Assembly: GCA_022432975.1 (NCBI GenBank)
Contig: CM039510.1
Location: forward strand, 11,110,301 to 11,174,300
Length of the DNA stretch: 64,000 bases
Direction: 5' to 3'
Origin: Begonia masoniana
Taxonomy: Eukaryota > Streptophyta > Magnoliopsida > Cucurbitales > Begoniaceae
The first letter of the stretch is position 1; the number at the start of each line of letters is the position of its first letter. Positions 47,083-58,455 of the stretch are shown here, in pieces. The translations under genes were made by a program, and so were the position numbers. The notes beneath the pieces are model-generated. The model was not told where the DNA came from and made no database searches. It saw nothing but the letters and a program-made list of their open reading frames with translations.

Positions 47083-50000
47083 TGTAACACCCCCGAACTC
47101 ACCCAGGCTCGATGCGCTACTTGGCTCACTCTAACCCCAAAACATAAAAAAAACGGATACAGCGGAATTTAAAGCTAAGTCTCTCGAAGCTCTCTTATGT
47201 CCTACCTAGCTGCCTAGACTCACTAATTTCCCTTAATCCTAACCGTTAAGCACTACGGCGTCCTCCCCGAAAATTTTGACAAAGTAACGCCTAAAAATGG
47301 CGCCTCCAAAATGCTAGGTACCTGCAAACGAATCAATTCTCAACCAGATCCAGAATACTCTTATTCAACTATCCACTCAAATATCCAAATAGCAGTAAAG
47401 AGGGAAACTATAATACTAACATCCCTAAGTGAAGAAAGTCCACAGTATAGGATGACACATCACCCTTAACTATGACTATATACCACAAATACACATAGCT
47501 ATACCATAACTGTCAAAAACAAAAACCAAAAAGAGTTACACATTCCCATCATTTCTACAAACAGACATTTACAATAAACTACCAAAATACAAAGCCCCAC
47601 ATCCCCCGAAGACCATGGTCGAGGCACCCCGACAACTGCCCGCACCGGCGTGCCCCGTGTGCCACCGACTACCGCCTAATCCTGGCTCCATCGTATAGCT
47701 CACCTGTAACACGTCACCACCTACACCATAGAACACAAAAGTAAGTCTAATGCTTAGTAAGTATGGAAATAATGCACAGCACATCAACACATGCTCAACT
47801 CAACCCTAACATGCAGTTTCTACACACTCTGTTGTTTTCTTTTCATTCAGGTTGCATTTATCTTTCACTTTCATGTGAATACACTAGGCACACGCCCTAA
47901 CACAGTCCAGGACGGCCACGCCTTGACCCACTGTAGCACCCGGTTCCATTGAACCAAAATTTAATTCCTTATTTATGATGCACTTTTATAGAAGGGTTGG
48001 GGGAGTTATTAATTAGGTTAATAAATGTTCAGGCGAGGGCATGATGGTAATTAGAATTTTTACATAATGGATAACGTATTTAAGGAAGAGTCCAGTGTGA
48101 GTAGCCGCCACTGTTTCATTTCTTTTTACCTCTCAACTCGACGGATTCCCCCTAGGCGATTCCCCTTCAACCAAGGTGAGTTTTGATTCGATTGCTTGCT
48201 GTTTTTAGTGTCTAGATAGCTGGTGGATGGCTATGTGTGCATTTTGGAAGTACAGAGAGTGAGAGATGGGATTTGGGGTTTAGCGATGAATCGGGAATGG
48301 CGAAGAACAGAACCCTTAAACCTAGCCCTTTAGATTTCCTAATGTTTAGAATGAAGTTTAGTAATGCTGTGTTTATGTTTTAGGTGAGCCAGCTCTTGGA
48401 ATATCCTACCACTAGGAACTCTTGGTGAAGCCAAGTAAGTGAAGTATTGTGTGTGTCCTCGGGCCTACATCACAAAACAGTAGGTTTTTGTATGTTTGAG
48501 TATTTTCTGTATGTTATGAATCATGTTTTTGAAAGAATACGAAAATGAACTTTCATGCATCATTATGGAAAGGCAAGTACAGATTTAAACGCATTGGGGG
48601 TTAAGGGAACTAATCCACCCATTAACTGATGAAGAGGATTTATGACATTGGGAGAACTGATCCCACTCCCAAGGGAACTGAGGGATCAGAATAGCTACTA
48701 AGGGACTTCATCCACCCCTTAACTGATGAAGATGATGTATGACATTGGGAGAATTAATCCCACTCCCAAGGGAATCAAGGGATCTGATCAGTAAACAAAC
48801 GATGTGCAACTGAGATGAGAAAGTAGAATCTGCATATTCAGGATTTAAGTTTAAGCATATCATTTTATTATTGCTTTGCTTACTTAGCATTAGGCTAATA
48901 GATGAGTTTTGTGATGTAGGTGTTGAGGATACTGCAGGTGAATTTCCTGAGTTTACTGACGAATAGGTGGGGTTGGAGGAGCACTTCTCTGTCTCGAACT
49001 AGTATACTGATGAGGCAGATTAACTGATGTCGGTTGGTGTGAAAGTTTAGTTGACAGTGTTTCAATTTAAGTATATTGAGTTTTCATGACAGTAGTGATT
49101 TCAATGTTTTGAATACAATTTCGAGATTTTCATGTTAACAGTATTCTGCTGGGATTTAATGTAGGCACTCACTGGATTTTTAGTATTGTAATAGTTTGAA
49201 ATGTTTTTGAATGGTTTATGTGAAGTGAGTAAATTTCTTTCTGTGGTTAGAGTCGTGTTTGTATACCAAGGAGTAGATGAGATGTGGTTCTGTTCTCTGT
49301 CGTTAGATGAAGTCTATCGGCAGAGGTTGAGTTGTTGTTCTGTTGTCTATCGGAAGATGTCTTCAGGGGAAGCCATCGGATGATGTAGAACGAAATATGT
49401 CGTTTAGTGATCGGAATGTGTAGTTTGTTTCATCGGAAGATGTTGTTTTGTTCACTATCGATAGATGAAGTCTATCGGTAGATGTCGGGTTATAGTTATG
49501 TGCCTATCGGAAGATATAAGTAGAGAGTTTGTCGTTTAGTGATCGGCGTATGCAGTCTACTCAATCGGAAGGTGTAGGTTTAAGTCTATCAGATGATGTC
49601 TCAGTAAACTCATCGGCAAATGCGTGCTGACGTCGTCGGTAGGTGTAGGAGGACTCTTGTCGTTTAGTCACCGGTGGATGTAGAACAAAGTCGATCGGAT
49701 GAAGGAAATCATCTGGCTGACGTCATCGGAAGATGTAGAGTGTATTTTGTCTTTTAGTCACCGGTAGATATAGTCTACCGAGAGATGTCCTTTGTTTTTC
49801 ATTTGGCTGACGTCATCGGTAGAAGCCCTCTGCTGACGTCATCGGCAGAAGCCTTCTATTTTCTGTTTTTGCTTCTTCCGTTGACTTTATTAATCGGCGG
49901 ATCCGTTTGACCTCTGCGATACCTCAAGAATTTCAATTTAAACTTCTATTTCCTATCGGCCGATTACTTCTTAATATTTCCAACGATTATGTTAACATTT

Positions 50001-51290
50001 TTTTTATGGCTTCGTCTAATTTTATTTTTGCTTAAATGATTTCCGTTGCAAGTTTTAAAAAAATACGGTTGAGATTTTTAGTCATCTACGGGCATTGTGT
50101 GACGAACCGGGTTCAGATAACTCGGGGCGTTATACCCACGGAGCAAGACCGGAGGCACATGTCCTAACACAGTCCGGGACGGCCAACCGAATCTCCTCCT
50201 TCGTCGATCGTAGAATCCCTAGTGTGCCTTCCGGCACGAGCAGGTCGAGGCATTTAGAATCCCCATTGTGCCTTTCAGCACGAGCAGGTCGAGGTATTCA
50301 GAATCCCCAATGTGCTTTTCAGCACGAGCAGGTTGAGACATTCATACTCACGACGTATTACGTACATTAGCATAGCATCTCAAGTAAAATCCCTCGCGGG
50401 GTGCTCAACGAGCCACTTGCCCGACGAGGCTATTCTACTCAAGACCAAGTTGCATATTAATTCTTATCTTACATTTCATTCTCACCACTCAACATGCAAA
50501 ACACGTGGTTTCGTAGACAAAAAAACAATGATGCATGACACACGGTGCATGACACAAAGCAAAACATAACAAACAAGTAAACAATCCTTACCGTTCTATG
50601 GTGTAGGCCTGGCGACCCACGGCCTCGAACAGAACCAGAACAGGGCAAAAAATGGAGCCTTACCTGTCGGTTTGTGCGCGGAGAGAGTCGAAATCTGCTC
50701 GTCGCAGTCGTCTGGCCGGAGAACGCCGGAAAACGTGATGAACCGGCCGTCGATCGTCGCTCGCCTCTCCCTCGTCTCCGTTCGGGTCTCGGTGCTCGAA
50801 CGACAGAATGGCTTCGAAGAAGCCATTCTGTTGTTTTTAAAAAAAAAATTATAATAAAAGAAAATAAAATAAAACTATTTTCTATTAAAACATTAATAAA
50901 AATGACATTTACCATTTTGCCCTCTCTTATTTTTTGGCCATTTCGAATTCTGTTAAATCCCGTTCTTAATTTATAAATTTTCGTAAATTGACCCTCACCT
51001 CGTATCCGGCTTAAGTTCTTCACTGGGAATACCCGAACATAAATTAATAACCCGCTTAGTTCAACCAAATTTATTTACTTTTAATTACTTTACCCTTTTT
51101 TTTATTATTACTTTCCCTTCTTTTTACTATTTCTTTTAAATTAATTAAAACAACTATTTTATGAAACAACCACCTTATCCCTTTTATTTTCTCTCTAAGT
51201 TTTCCTTGCAAATTTAGTTAAATTTAAGATCCATAACTTAATTAAATCTAAAGCAATACACATTGAGAAAAACAATTCGCGGGTGTTATA
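47083..51290 (-). repeat. 3' LTR of element C, with nested solo LTR
   Basis: Without the insert and its duplicated CCCAC it is about 2.0 kb. The sense start is TATAACACCCGCG (at 51290) and the end GGGGTGTTACA (at 47083). It holds a 44-bp repeat (GCACGAGCAGG at 50234, 50278 and 50322) and a hairpin at 47742-47756. A 199-codon minus frame at 50469-51068 has no recognisable content. Its arrangement matches LTR E at 61200-61940, so this is the ancestral orientation. Confidence 0.85.
47932..50134 (+). mobile_element. Solo LTR, family B (plus), TSD CCCAC, nested in element C
   Basis: TGTAGCACCCGG starts at 47932 and the LTR ends at GGGCGTTATA (50134). CCCAC flanks it at 47927-47931 and 50135-50139, and the undisrupted site is visible inverted at about 53505-53515. 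Landmarks are donor-like AAGTAAGT (48435), a duplicated box of about 100 bp with CCCACTCCCAAGGGAA (48650 and 48755), hairpin 48884-48898, acceptor AG at 48918-48919, short frame VEDTAGEFPEFTDE, and a loose array of TCGGNAGATG words with three TGACGTCA palindromes (49718, 49808, 49834). Confidence 0.93.
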
Positions 51291-52279
51291 ATCAACTCTC
51301 CTTACAAAAATTTTGTCCTCAAAATTTGTGGCCTTGTTATTTCTCAATGTACTCATCTCAACTACCCAATACCCGTACTCATCGGGTACTACATGCCTTA
51401 AGTTCCGACTTCACCTAACTCTGCACGCTCTAGCCCGAATACTCACACGTCCACTAACTGTAATCTAATCCATACCCTCAAACCCTTCTAACGATCTTTT
51501 TCTCTAGCTAAGTTCATCTAATTCCTCACTTTCTACTTCTGTGTCTACTAAACACGTACAAACCACTACAACTCTCTATGATACCCCAATCGAGTAATCC
51601 TAAGAAGATACTAAGGAGTACACTTCTTACCTCATGTTTTACTAACCTCTATAAATTCTCAGATCAGGACTAACTCTTCACACAATACTCTAAATGGTGT
51701 ACAACATATTCTTAATGCCCACTGTCTTCACGCCTTTGAAGACTCTCAACTTTAATCCTTGGTCACCTAGTAAATTTCTCACGATAGAGCAAACTTAGTA
51801 AATTTCTCACAACAGAGCAAACTTATTCATCCTATTCATTTACATCGTTTGGCTGAAATACCTATCGTAATCCACAGCCCTAAACTCGGGCTAACATTTA
51901 CATTTAACTCGGATCAACCCTACCCCTTTTCCCACATTCCTAGTGTATCAGACTTACTCTCATCCTAAGATTCTCTAATATCTGTTTCACTTTCTCCAAT
52001 AAAATTCCTAGCTATTCAAACTATCGATTTACTACGTCTATGAATTAGCTTAAGGGATCCACCAAGGTTGTCTCGGTACACTCGGGATTTTCTAGTCCAC
52101 TACAATCACAAAACAAGCAGGGGTTAAACCAAACAAACAGGGGTCAAACCAATCTAATCTTAGATATAAACTAACTAAAAGTAAATAAATACTTACAGTC
52201 GGTGAAGTACGTTGCATGGCGGCCGGCATTGTCGGGTAATCCTTTGAACGACTCGACCATTTATACTCTGATACCATCT
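51291..52279 (-). other. Internal region of element C, non-coding
   Basis: Contains the purine-rich tract AAGGAGAGTTGA at the left edge and the primer site at the right edge. A 61-codon minus frame (52277-52092) begins inside the primer region. No Gag, Pol or other domain is recognisable, and the composition is C/T-rich on plus. Confidence 0.75.
52265..52276 (-). promoter_or_regulatory. Primer binding site, element C
   Basis: Minus-strand TGGTATCAGAGT lies three bases inside the 5' LTR. Eleven bases match the complement of initiator tRNA-Met, as in the Tekay element. Confidence 0.88.
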
Positions 52280-53692
52280 TGTAACACCCCTGAACCCACC
52301 CCGGCTAGGTGCGCTACTTGGCTCACTCTAACCCCAAAACATAAAAAAAACGGACACAACGGAATTTAAAGCTAAGTTTCTCGAAGCTCTCTTATGTCCT
52401 ACCTAGCTGCCTAGACTCACTAATTTCCCTTAATCCTAACCGTTAAGCACCATAACGTCCTCCCCGAAAATTGTGACAAAGTAACGCCTGAAAATGGCAC
52501 CTCCAAAATGCTAGGTACCTGCAAACGAATCAATTCTCAACCAGATCCAAAATACTCTTACTCAACTATCCACTCAAATCTCCAAATAGCAGTAAAGAGG
52601 GAAACTATAATACTAACATCTCTAAGTGAAAAAAGTCCACAGTATAGGGCGACACATCACCTTGAACTATGACTTATAAATTAAGAACGAGATTTAACGA
52701 AATTCGAAATGGCCGAAAAATACGGGAGGGCAAAATGGTAAATGTCATTTTTATTAATGTTTTAATAGAAAATAGTTTTATTTTATTTTCTTTTATTATA
52801 ATTTTTTTTTAAAAACAACAGAATGGCTTCTTAGAAGCCATTCCGTCGTTCGAGCACCGAGACCCAAACGGAGAAGAGGGAAAGGCGAGCGACGATCGAC
52901 GGCCGGTCATCGTGTTTTTCAGTGTTCTCCTGCCAGACGACTGCGACGAGCAGATTTCGACTCTCTCCGCGCACGAACCGACAGGTAAGGCTCCATTTTT
53001 TGCCGTGTTCTAGTTCTGTTCGAGGCCGTGGGTCGCCGGGCCTACACCATAGAACGATAGAGATTGTTTGCTTGTTTGTTATGTTTTGCTTTGTGTCATG
53101 CATCGTGTGTCATGCATCATTGTTTTTTTAACTACGAAACCACATGTTTTGCATGTTGAGTGGTGAGGATGAAATGTAAGATAAGAATTGATATGCAACT
53201 TGGTCTCGAGTAGAATAGCCTCGTCAGGCAAGTGGCTCGTTGAGCACCCCGCGAGGGCTTTTACTCGAGATGCTATGCTAATGTACGTAATACGTCGTGA
53301 GTATGAATGTCTCGACCTACTCATGCTGAAAAGCACACTGGGGATTCTGAATGCCTCGACCTACTCGTGCTGAAAGGCACAATGGGGATTCTAAATGCCT
53401 CGACCTGCTCATGCCGGAAGGCACACTGGGGATTCTACGATCGACGAAGGAGGAGATTCGGTTGGCCGTCCCGGACTGTGTTAGGACGTGTGCCTCCGGT
53501 CTTGCTCCGTGGGTCAAGGCGTGGCCGTCCTGGACTTTTAAATTAATTAAAATAACTATTTTATTAAACAACCACCTTATCCCTTTTATTTTCTCTCTAA
53601 TTTTTCCTTTCAAATTTAGTTAAATTTAAGATCCATAACTTAATTAAATCTAAAGTAATACACATTGAGGAAAACATTTCTCGGGTGATACA
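52280..53692 (-). repeat. 5' LTR of element C with an internal inversion
   Basis: Bases 52280-52670 match 47083-47475 directly. Bases about 52671-53537 are the reverse complement of 50975-50140 plus the piece left of the nested solo LTR. Bases 53538-53692 match 51137-51290 directly. About 0.4 kb and 0.16 kb of the partner LTR are missing at the two breakpoints. Total length is 1413 bp. Confidence 0.85.
52671..53537. other. Inverted segment within the LTR of element C
   Basis: GAATGGCTTCTTAGAAGCCA lies near 52821, and the AGGCTCCATTTTTTGCC, GCCTACACCATAGAACG and AGCAGGTCGAGG motifs all run opposite to their order in the left LTR and in LTR E. The join at 53537 reads GTCCTGGAC/TTTTAAATTAATT. 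Confidence 0.85.
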
Positions 53693-53697
53693 GAAAT

Positions 53698-54237
53698 TCC
53701 TGTTTGGTTAAGTTGGAACAAATTAATTGGGTAAATTGGGAATTTACCTTGAGTATTATTTGGAATAACGTTCGGGATTTTGATCAAAATTAAGGACTTA
53801 ATGGAGTTGAATTTAATATAATTCAATTTGTATTAAATTAAAAATAAAGGAAAAGAAAAGAATAACGAATTAAAATAGTATTTGTTTTATAAAGGTGAGA
53901 ACCCTTATTTTGCTTGCTTTTTCTAGCACTGTGGACAAGAGAAAAAGAGAGGGAGACAGAGATGAGTGAGGCTTTGAGGGGTTCGAACCTTTCAGTGTTC
54001 AATTCGTGCAGCCAAGAAAGACTTCGAGTTTAGTCAACAAATCTTCGAGGGTAAGTTTGTTCTCCTCTCCATTTTCTAGTTTCTGCTTAGGGTTTTATTT
54101 AGGTTTGGATTCGAGCAAAGGAGCTCAAATCCCTTGATATTTTCTAGATTGTTGGTATATTTAGAGTTCTTGCATGTATAATTATTGTTTGGAAGGAAGA
54201 AACGACAAAGAGAGGTGATTTCACAACTTCCTGTGAT
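53698..54237 (+). mobile_element. Continuation of LTR H, AT-rich then leader-like
   Basis: Joins to 46932-47082 once element C and one TSD copy are removed. A TATA-like box (TTTATAAAGG near 53888) is followed by AGAGAAAAAGAGAGGG and, at about 54050, GAGGGTAAGTTTGTTCTC, a donor-like sequence. No end of the LTR was identified. Confidence 0.4.
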
Positions 54238-54365
54238 GTGCTTCAACGCCCAATCACAAGAGCCCGATCCAAGAAGCTAATTAACCTACTTACTCATTTT
54301 GTAGGTGACTATTTCAAGGATAAAGAGAAGCTCAACCCAAGCCCTCAAGATAAAGAGAGAGCATT
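54238..54365 (+). pseudogene. Retroelement polyprotein C-terminus, 5' piece, split by solo LTR A2
   Basis: An open frame with RPITRARSKKLI and HFVGDYFKDKEKLNPSP reaches the insertion site at GCATT (54361-54365). Skipping the solo LTR and one TSD copy, the same frame stays open from 56965 to a TAA at 57038-57040 (YTLRWEIPKITTNH). A basic PITRARxKK motif is common near the end of plant Ty3/gypsy polyproteins, which is the basis for the call. No larger domain is present. It could also be a short host ORF. Confidence 0.45.
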
Positions 54366-56959
54366 TGTAACACCCGGCATTTTTGCCTATGTAATTTCTC
54401 CCCGAATCATTATGTGGGATTAATTTGGTATTAATACAATGAACGTTTTGTTAGAAACCAAATCGATGGAAATTATATATAAATACATATAAATATGTAT
54501 GTTTGGATAATGGGATAAAAACCAAACTAGTGCATGAGTAAACAAAACCATTAGTTAGAAATGCATGGAGTGGTAAATTGGGAAAGAATTAAGGTTGGTG
54601 GGAGGGAGCCAATGGATGGTTGTCAAATGTCAATAACTTGCTGAGAAACCTACCTATTCTCCTCTCTTCTACATGAACCTTCTCATTCATCCCTTCCTCT
54701 CTGTTTCCTCTCTTCCATACGAAAATCATCTATCGAAACACCTTCAATCTTCCTTGATTTTTCTTCTGTTTCTGCCTAAGGTAAGCATCTGCTTATGCTA
54801 ACGTGCCTGGACAAGTTAAAATGACAGTTTTGTTGAAGTTTAGGGTTTTTGATATTTTGGAGAAAACTCGCTATTATTACATGAAAACATGTTGGTTTGT
54901 TTTCTAAAAACCTGAATGGAGTTAGGAGCATATCCTATAAGTTATTTGTTAGCATTTGCAGCTTGTTTATTTTCCTTCCGTACATGTACAGGTCCGTGCA
55001 TAACCGAGATGACCAAGAACATCAACTCTACAGCAAACAAGTAAGTTCATACCCGTAGGTTGGCCTTTAAGGCCCTACATCACGGAGACTCTAGGATTTT
55101 ACTTATGTCGGGAGGTTTCGGGTAGATAAGTTGAAGATATATTCCGAGTTGTCTGTTTTTCCTTTAGGTTCTGTTGTGTTATTTCTGCTGTCTGCTGTTT
55201 TAATTGTAAGCACTGTGAATGTCCATGCATACATGATTTTCCCGAAAGTTCATGCAAAACTGTTTTCTGTACACGGTTTGAAGCTAAGCAAGATAAAATC
55301 TGATTGAAATGCATTGGTTAAGTGTGAGACGGGGACTGGCCTACTGTTCTGTTTCTGTATATCTGTTTGTGTCTGTCGTGCACTTGCCAGTTCCCCTATA
55401 AGCCCCACTTATACCCCTCTGCCACTGAAACGTAATGTACTGTACTGTCACGGTATTTCTGAAAGTTCATGCATAGCATATGCATCACTGCATTTATATA
55501 TGTTCTTACTGAGTTTTAGACTCATAGGTGAGCTCTCTGATGTAGGTACTGAAACCGTGGACGAGGACTTTGTGCCTCAAGATGATGATTTGATGTAGTT
55601 GGTGGGTCGAGCTCATGGAGGTTGGATGCTGCAGCCAAACACATTCTGTTTCAGTGAGGGTATTTTAAAATTATGTCAAGTCCTGCATAGCTTTTAAAAT
55701 TTGAAACCGGTGTATAGGATTTGTGTTGATGTTTGAAAACCCCTCTCTGGTGAAGTTTTGAAAATGTATATCGAGTTCTGTATAGTCTTCCAGATCTTAA
55801 AACAATGTATAAGTTTTGATGTTTAAGTTTTAAAACTGTTGTATTTGACAGTTGAATTTATATTCTGAAGTATTCTAGAATTGTTTAGAATATTTTCTCT
55901 TTTAAAGTGTGCATGGATTATCTCTAATTTTAGAGTTATCCATGCAATCTATTTTCCTTAAATTTCTGTCGTGTTTTCCTGATATGCCCAAGAATCATAT
56001 TTTGAATCGTTTTCTGAAGCTTGAATCTTTCATACCTCTTGTTTTCACGTCTTATGTTTTTATATAATTCTGTTAAAAGTTGTCAAATTCTGTCCTTTTA
56101 AACTACATCTTCCGATCACGTCAACCACTGCTTTAAATCCACTTCTACAGCTGCCCGTTTTAAAAACCACGTCCACCGCTACTTGTAAAATCATATCCAC
56201 CGTTGCCCGCTGCCCGTTTAAAACTGCATCCACCGCTGCCTTCAAAATTTCATCTTCCGCCTGACGTCATCTGTTTTGTCTTATTCGCATCCACCGCTGC
56301 CTTTAAAATTTCATCTTCCGCCTGATATCACCTATTTTGTTTTATTCGCATCCACCGCTGCCTTTAAAATTTCATCTTCCGCCTGACGTCATCTGTTTCG
56401 TCTTATTCACATCCACAGCTGCCTTTAAAATTTCATCTTCCGCCTGACGTCATCTGTTTTGTCTTATTCACATCCACCGCTGCCACTATACACTTTTGTC
56501 TTATTCATATCCACCGTTGTCACTGTTCACATTTGTTTAAAATCCACTTCTTCCGCCAGTCTTCTGCCTATGTTTTTCTGCCTTTATTTCCTGTTTATTC
56601 TTTTTATTTATTCTCATCGTCCCTTTCTGTTCCTTGTTCTCTCCAGTCCCTTCTGTTATTCACTTCTGTGATCCGGTTATAAATTAACTCCCATTTTTTA
56701 AATCCAGAGAAAGTCTTCTCTCTTTGAGAAGTTTTAAATGTTCGATTTATAAAAGTCCTCTGTCTTCTGTTCTTCGAACTGTAATTGTCATCTAGTTTTA
56801 TACATATGTCATCCAGTCCCATTTCTAGAGAAGGTTTCTTCTCCCTGTAACGTTCTAAAAATTTCAAAAAAAAAAATATAGTCTGTGTTTTTCTGTTATG
56901 TCCCGGAGTGATGGCTTGGCTCCCGGATTTCGATCGGAATTGGATCCCGGGCTGTCACA
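54366..56959 (+). mobile_element. Solo LTR, family A2 (Tekay-like), TSD GCATT
   Basis: Starts TGTAACACCCGGC at 54366 and ends GGGCTGTCACA at 56959, 2594 bp. GCATT occurs at 54361-54365 and 56960-56964. Landmarks are donor AA/GTAAGT (55041), box AAGGCCCTACATCACGG, hairpin 55510-55524 (TGAGT-TTTAG-ACTCA), acceptor AG at 55544-55545, short frame GTETVDEDFVPQDDDLM, and a 61-bp array with TGACGTCA. It is the closest relative of the Tekay LTR here. Confidence 0.93.
56225..56490 (+). repeat. 61-bp tandem array in LTR A2 with TGACGTCA
   Basis: GCATCCACCGCTGCC recurs at about 56225, 56286, 56347, 56408 and 56469, a 61-bp step. Units contain CATCTTCCGCC followed by TGACGTCA (56262, 56384, 56445); one unit has the variant TGATATCA. 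Confidence 0.9.
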
Positions 56960-56964
56960 GCATT

Positions 56965-57179
56965 CTACACATTAAGGTGGGAGATACCCAAGATTACAAC
57001 CAATCATGTAGAAGGAATTTATCTTCCTTTATCCAAATAATGTAACCGTTCCTCTTATTTGTTTTTATTGCATTTTTTTTAGTAGTTCACGTGAATTTTA
57101 GGCGTTTTCATACATGAGAGGGTACAATGGTAATTTCTAAAGATAAGGTTGATTGGCCAACCAAATCACAAAGATAAGG
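56965..57179 (+). other. 3' piece of the split polyprotein remnant and its downstream DNA
   Basis: The frame continues to TAA at 57038-57040. ACATTAAGGTGGGAGAT near 56968 resembles the purine-rich tract found before many plant 3' LTRs. Beyond it is AT-rich DNA with no recognised feature. Confidence 0.4.
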
Positions 57180-58455
57180 TGTAACACCCGGGAATTTCCA
57201 GAACGTACATAGCCGTAGATTAGATATGTTCTGGGAGCTTAACGTAATTCTAGGGTTACGCTAAGTGTTTGATTTTAAGAGTGAAAATTTTGGTAAAAAC
57301 TTTTATTAGTGGTTATTGTAGAAATAAATGTAAATAAATTTTGTATAGAATAAAATAGAAGAAAAGGCTGAAGGGTGGAAGCCTTCACGTTGAAGGGATT
57401 TAAAGGATTATGAATGTTGAAAAGTCAAGGAAATTTAGAACCAATAGAAAGAAAGAAAAGAAAAGTGAGCAAATGAATGAAAAGTTGAACGATTAGATGG
57501 TTGAAAAGTCAAAGAATAATATTAACCAATTAAATGAATGAGATGGCTTAAGAGAAGCCTTTCCACGTTGGAAGGCATGAACAAAAAGTGGAAGGGGGTT
57601 ACTTTGTAAAATAAGGAAGTTTGTGGGTGAAATGGAAAAGAGGAAAAATGTGTGATATTTTAATAGTTGGATGGTTAAAGAGTAAAGGTCAAAAATTTCT
57701 CTTTTCCTCCTTCTCCTTCCACGAGAATTGCAGCTTTCTTCTAGGGTTTCTTCATCTTCTCCTTTTCAATTTTTGGCAAGGAAGCAAGGTAAATTTAAAT
57801 GGGTTTTATGTTGGATACCTTTAGGTGTTGATTGTTGATGTTTTATTGAGTTTTTGGTGAGATTTTGTTATGGTTTGGAAACCCTAAAGGGAGGACTCCG
57901 AATTCTTGAGTTGCTTGCTGGTTTTCTCTCTCATGTTTGATGGTTTAAGCTTAGGATAGGTTAATTAGGTTGTTTATAAGGTTAGTTTTAGTGGGGTTTT
58001 TAGTTGTATACATTAAGGGTTAGTTTTTATGGGTTTTTGGAGGATTTTGGGTGGGTTTAATAAGGGTTTGGAAACCCTAGAATGTGAAGTCCGAAAATGG
58101 AGTTTCAATGTTGGTTTTCCTTCCTAATTTGATCATTTAATTGTTGAATGACTTAGTTTAGGTTGGTTAAGGAGTTTGATTAGAAATTGATGAAAGTGTG
58201 TGAAAACCGGTTTTGGAGAGAAAGTTGGCCGAATCTGTTGAGGGGTTTTCTGAGTGGCCATGGTGTTTGGATGGTTGATTTTAGTGTTTCAATGGATAGT
58301 AGACGTGTAGAGGTTTACAGATTGGTTTGGCACGTCGAAATCCGTTGAAAAACGAGGGAGTTACGACCCTTTGAAGTTTGACGGTCAAAATTGTGCACAA
58401 TTCGGGTTTTGTGTTTTGGAGAATGAATTGTGTGGTAGTTTTAGTTAAGAATTTC
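57180..58455 (+). mobile_element. LTR E, 5' part (plus)
   Basis: TGTAACACCCGGGAATTTCC starts at 57180. The LTR is interrupted by solo LTR F at 58456 and resumes at 60999. It contains repeated stretches with GGAAACCCTA (57877 and about 58072) and no coding sequence. Confidence 0.8.

Larger units (their letters stand above)
47083..53692 (-). mobile_element. Non-autonomous LTR retrotransposon C, TSD GAAAT
   Basis: LTRs are 47083-51290 (holding a nested solo LTR) and 52280-53692 (internally inverted and shortened). The internal region is only 989 bp and shows no gag or pol. The primer site matches tRNA-Met. GAAAT flanks both ends exactly. Next to the 3' LTR, sense AAATTTTGAGGACAAAATTT and a purine tract resemble the Tekay-type element, so C is probably an internally deleted relative that relied on another element's proteins. 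Confidence 0.88.

Noticed and set aside
50469..51068. 199-codon minus-strand frame
   Set aside because: It lies wholly within the LTR of element C, has no recognisable domain, and is inverted in the partner LTR.
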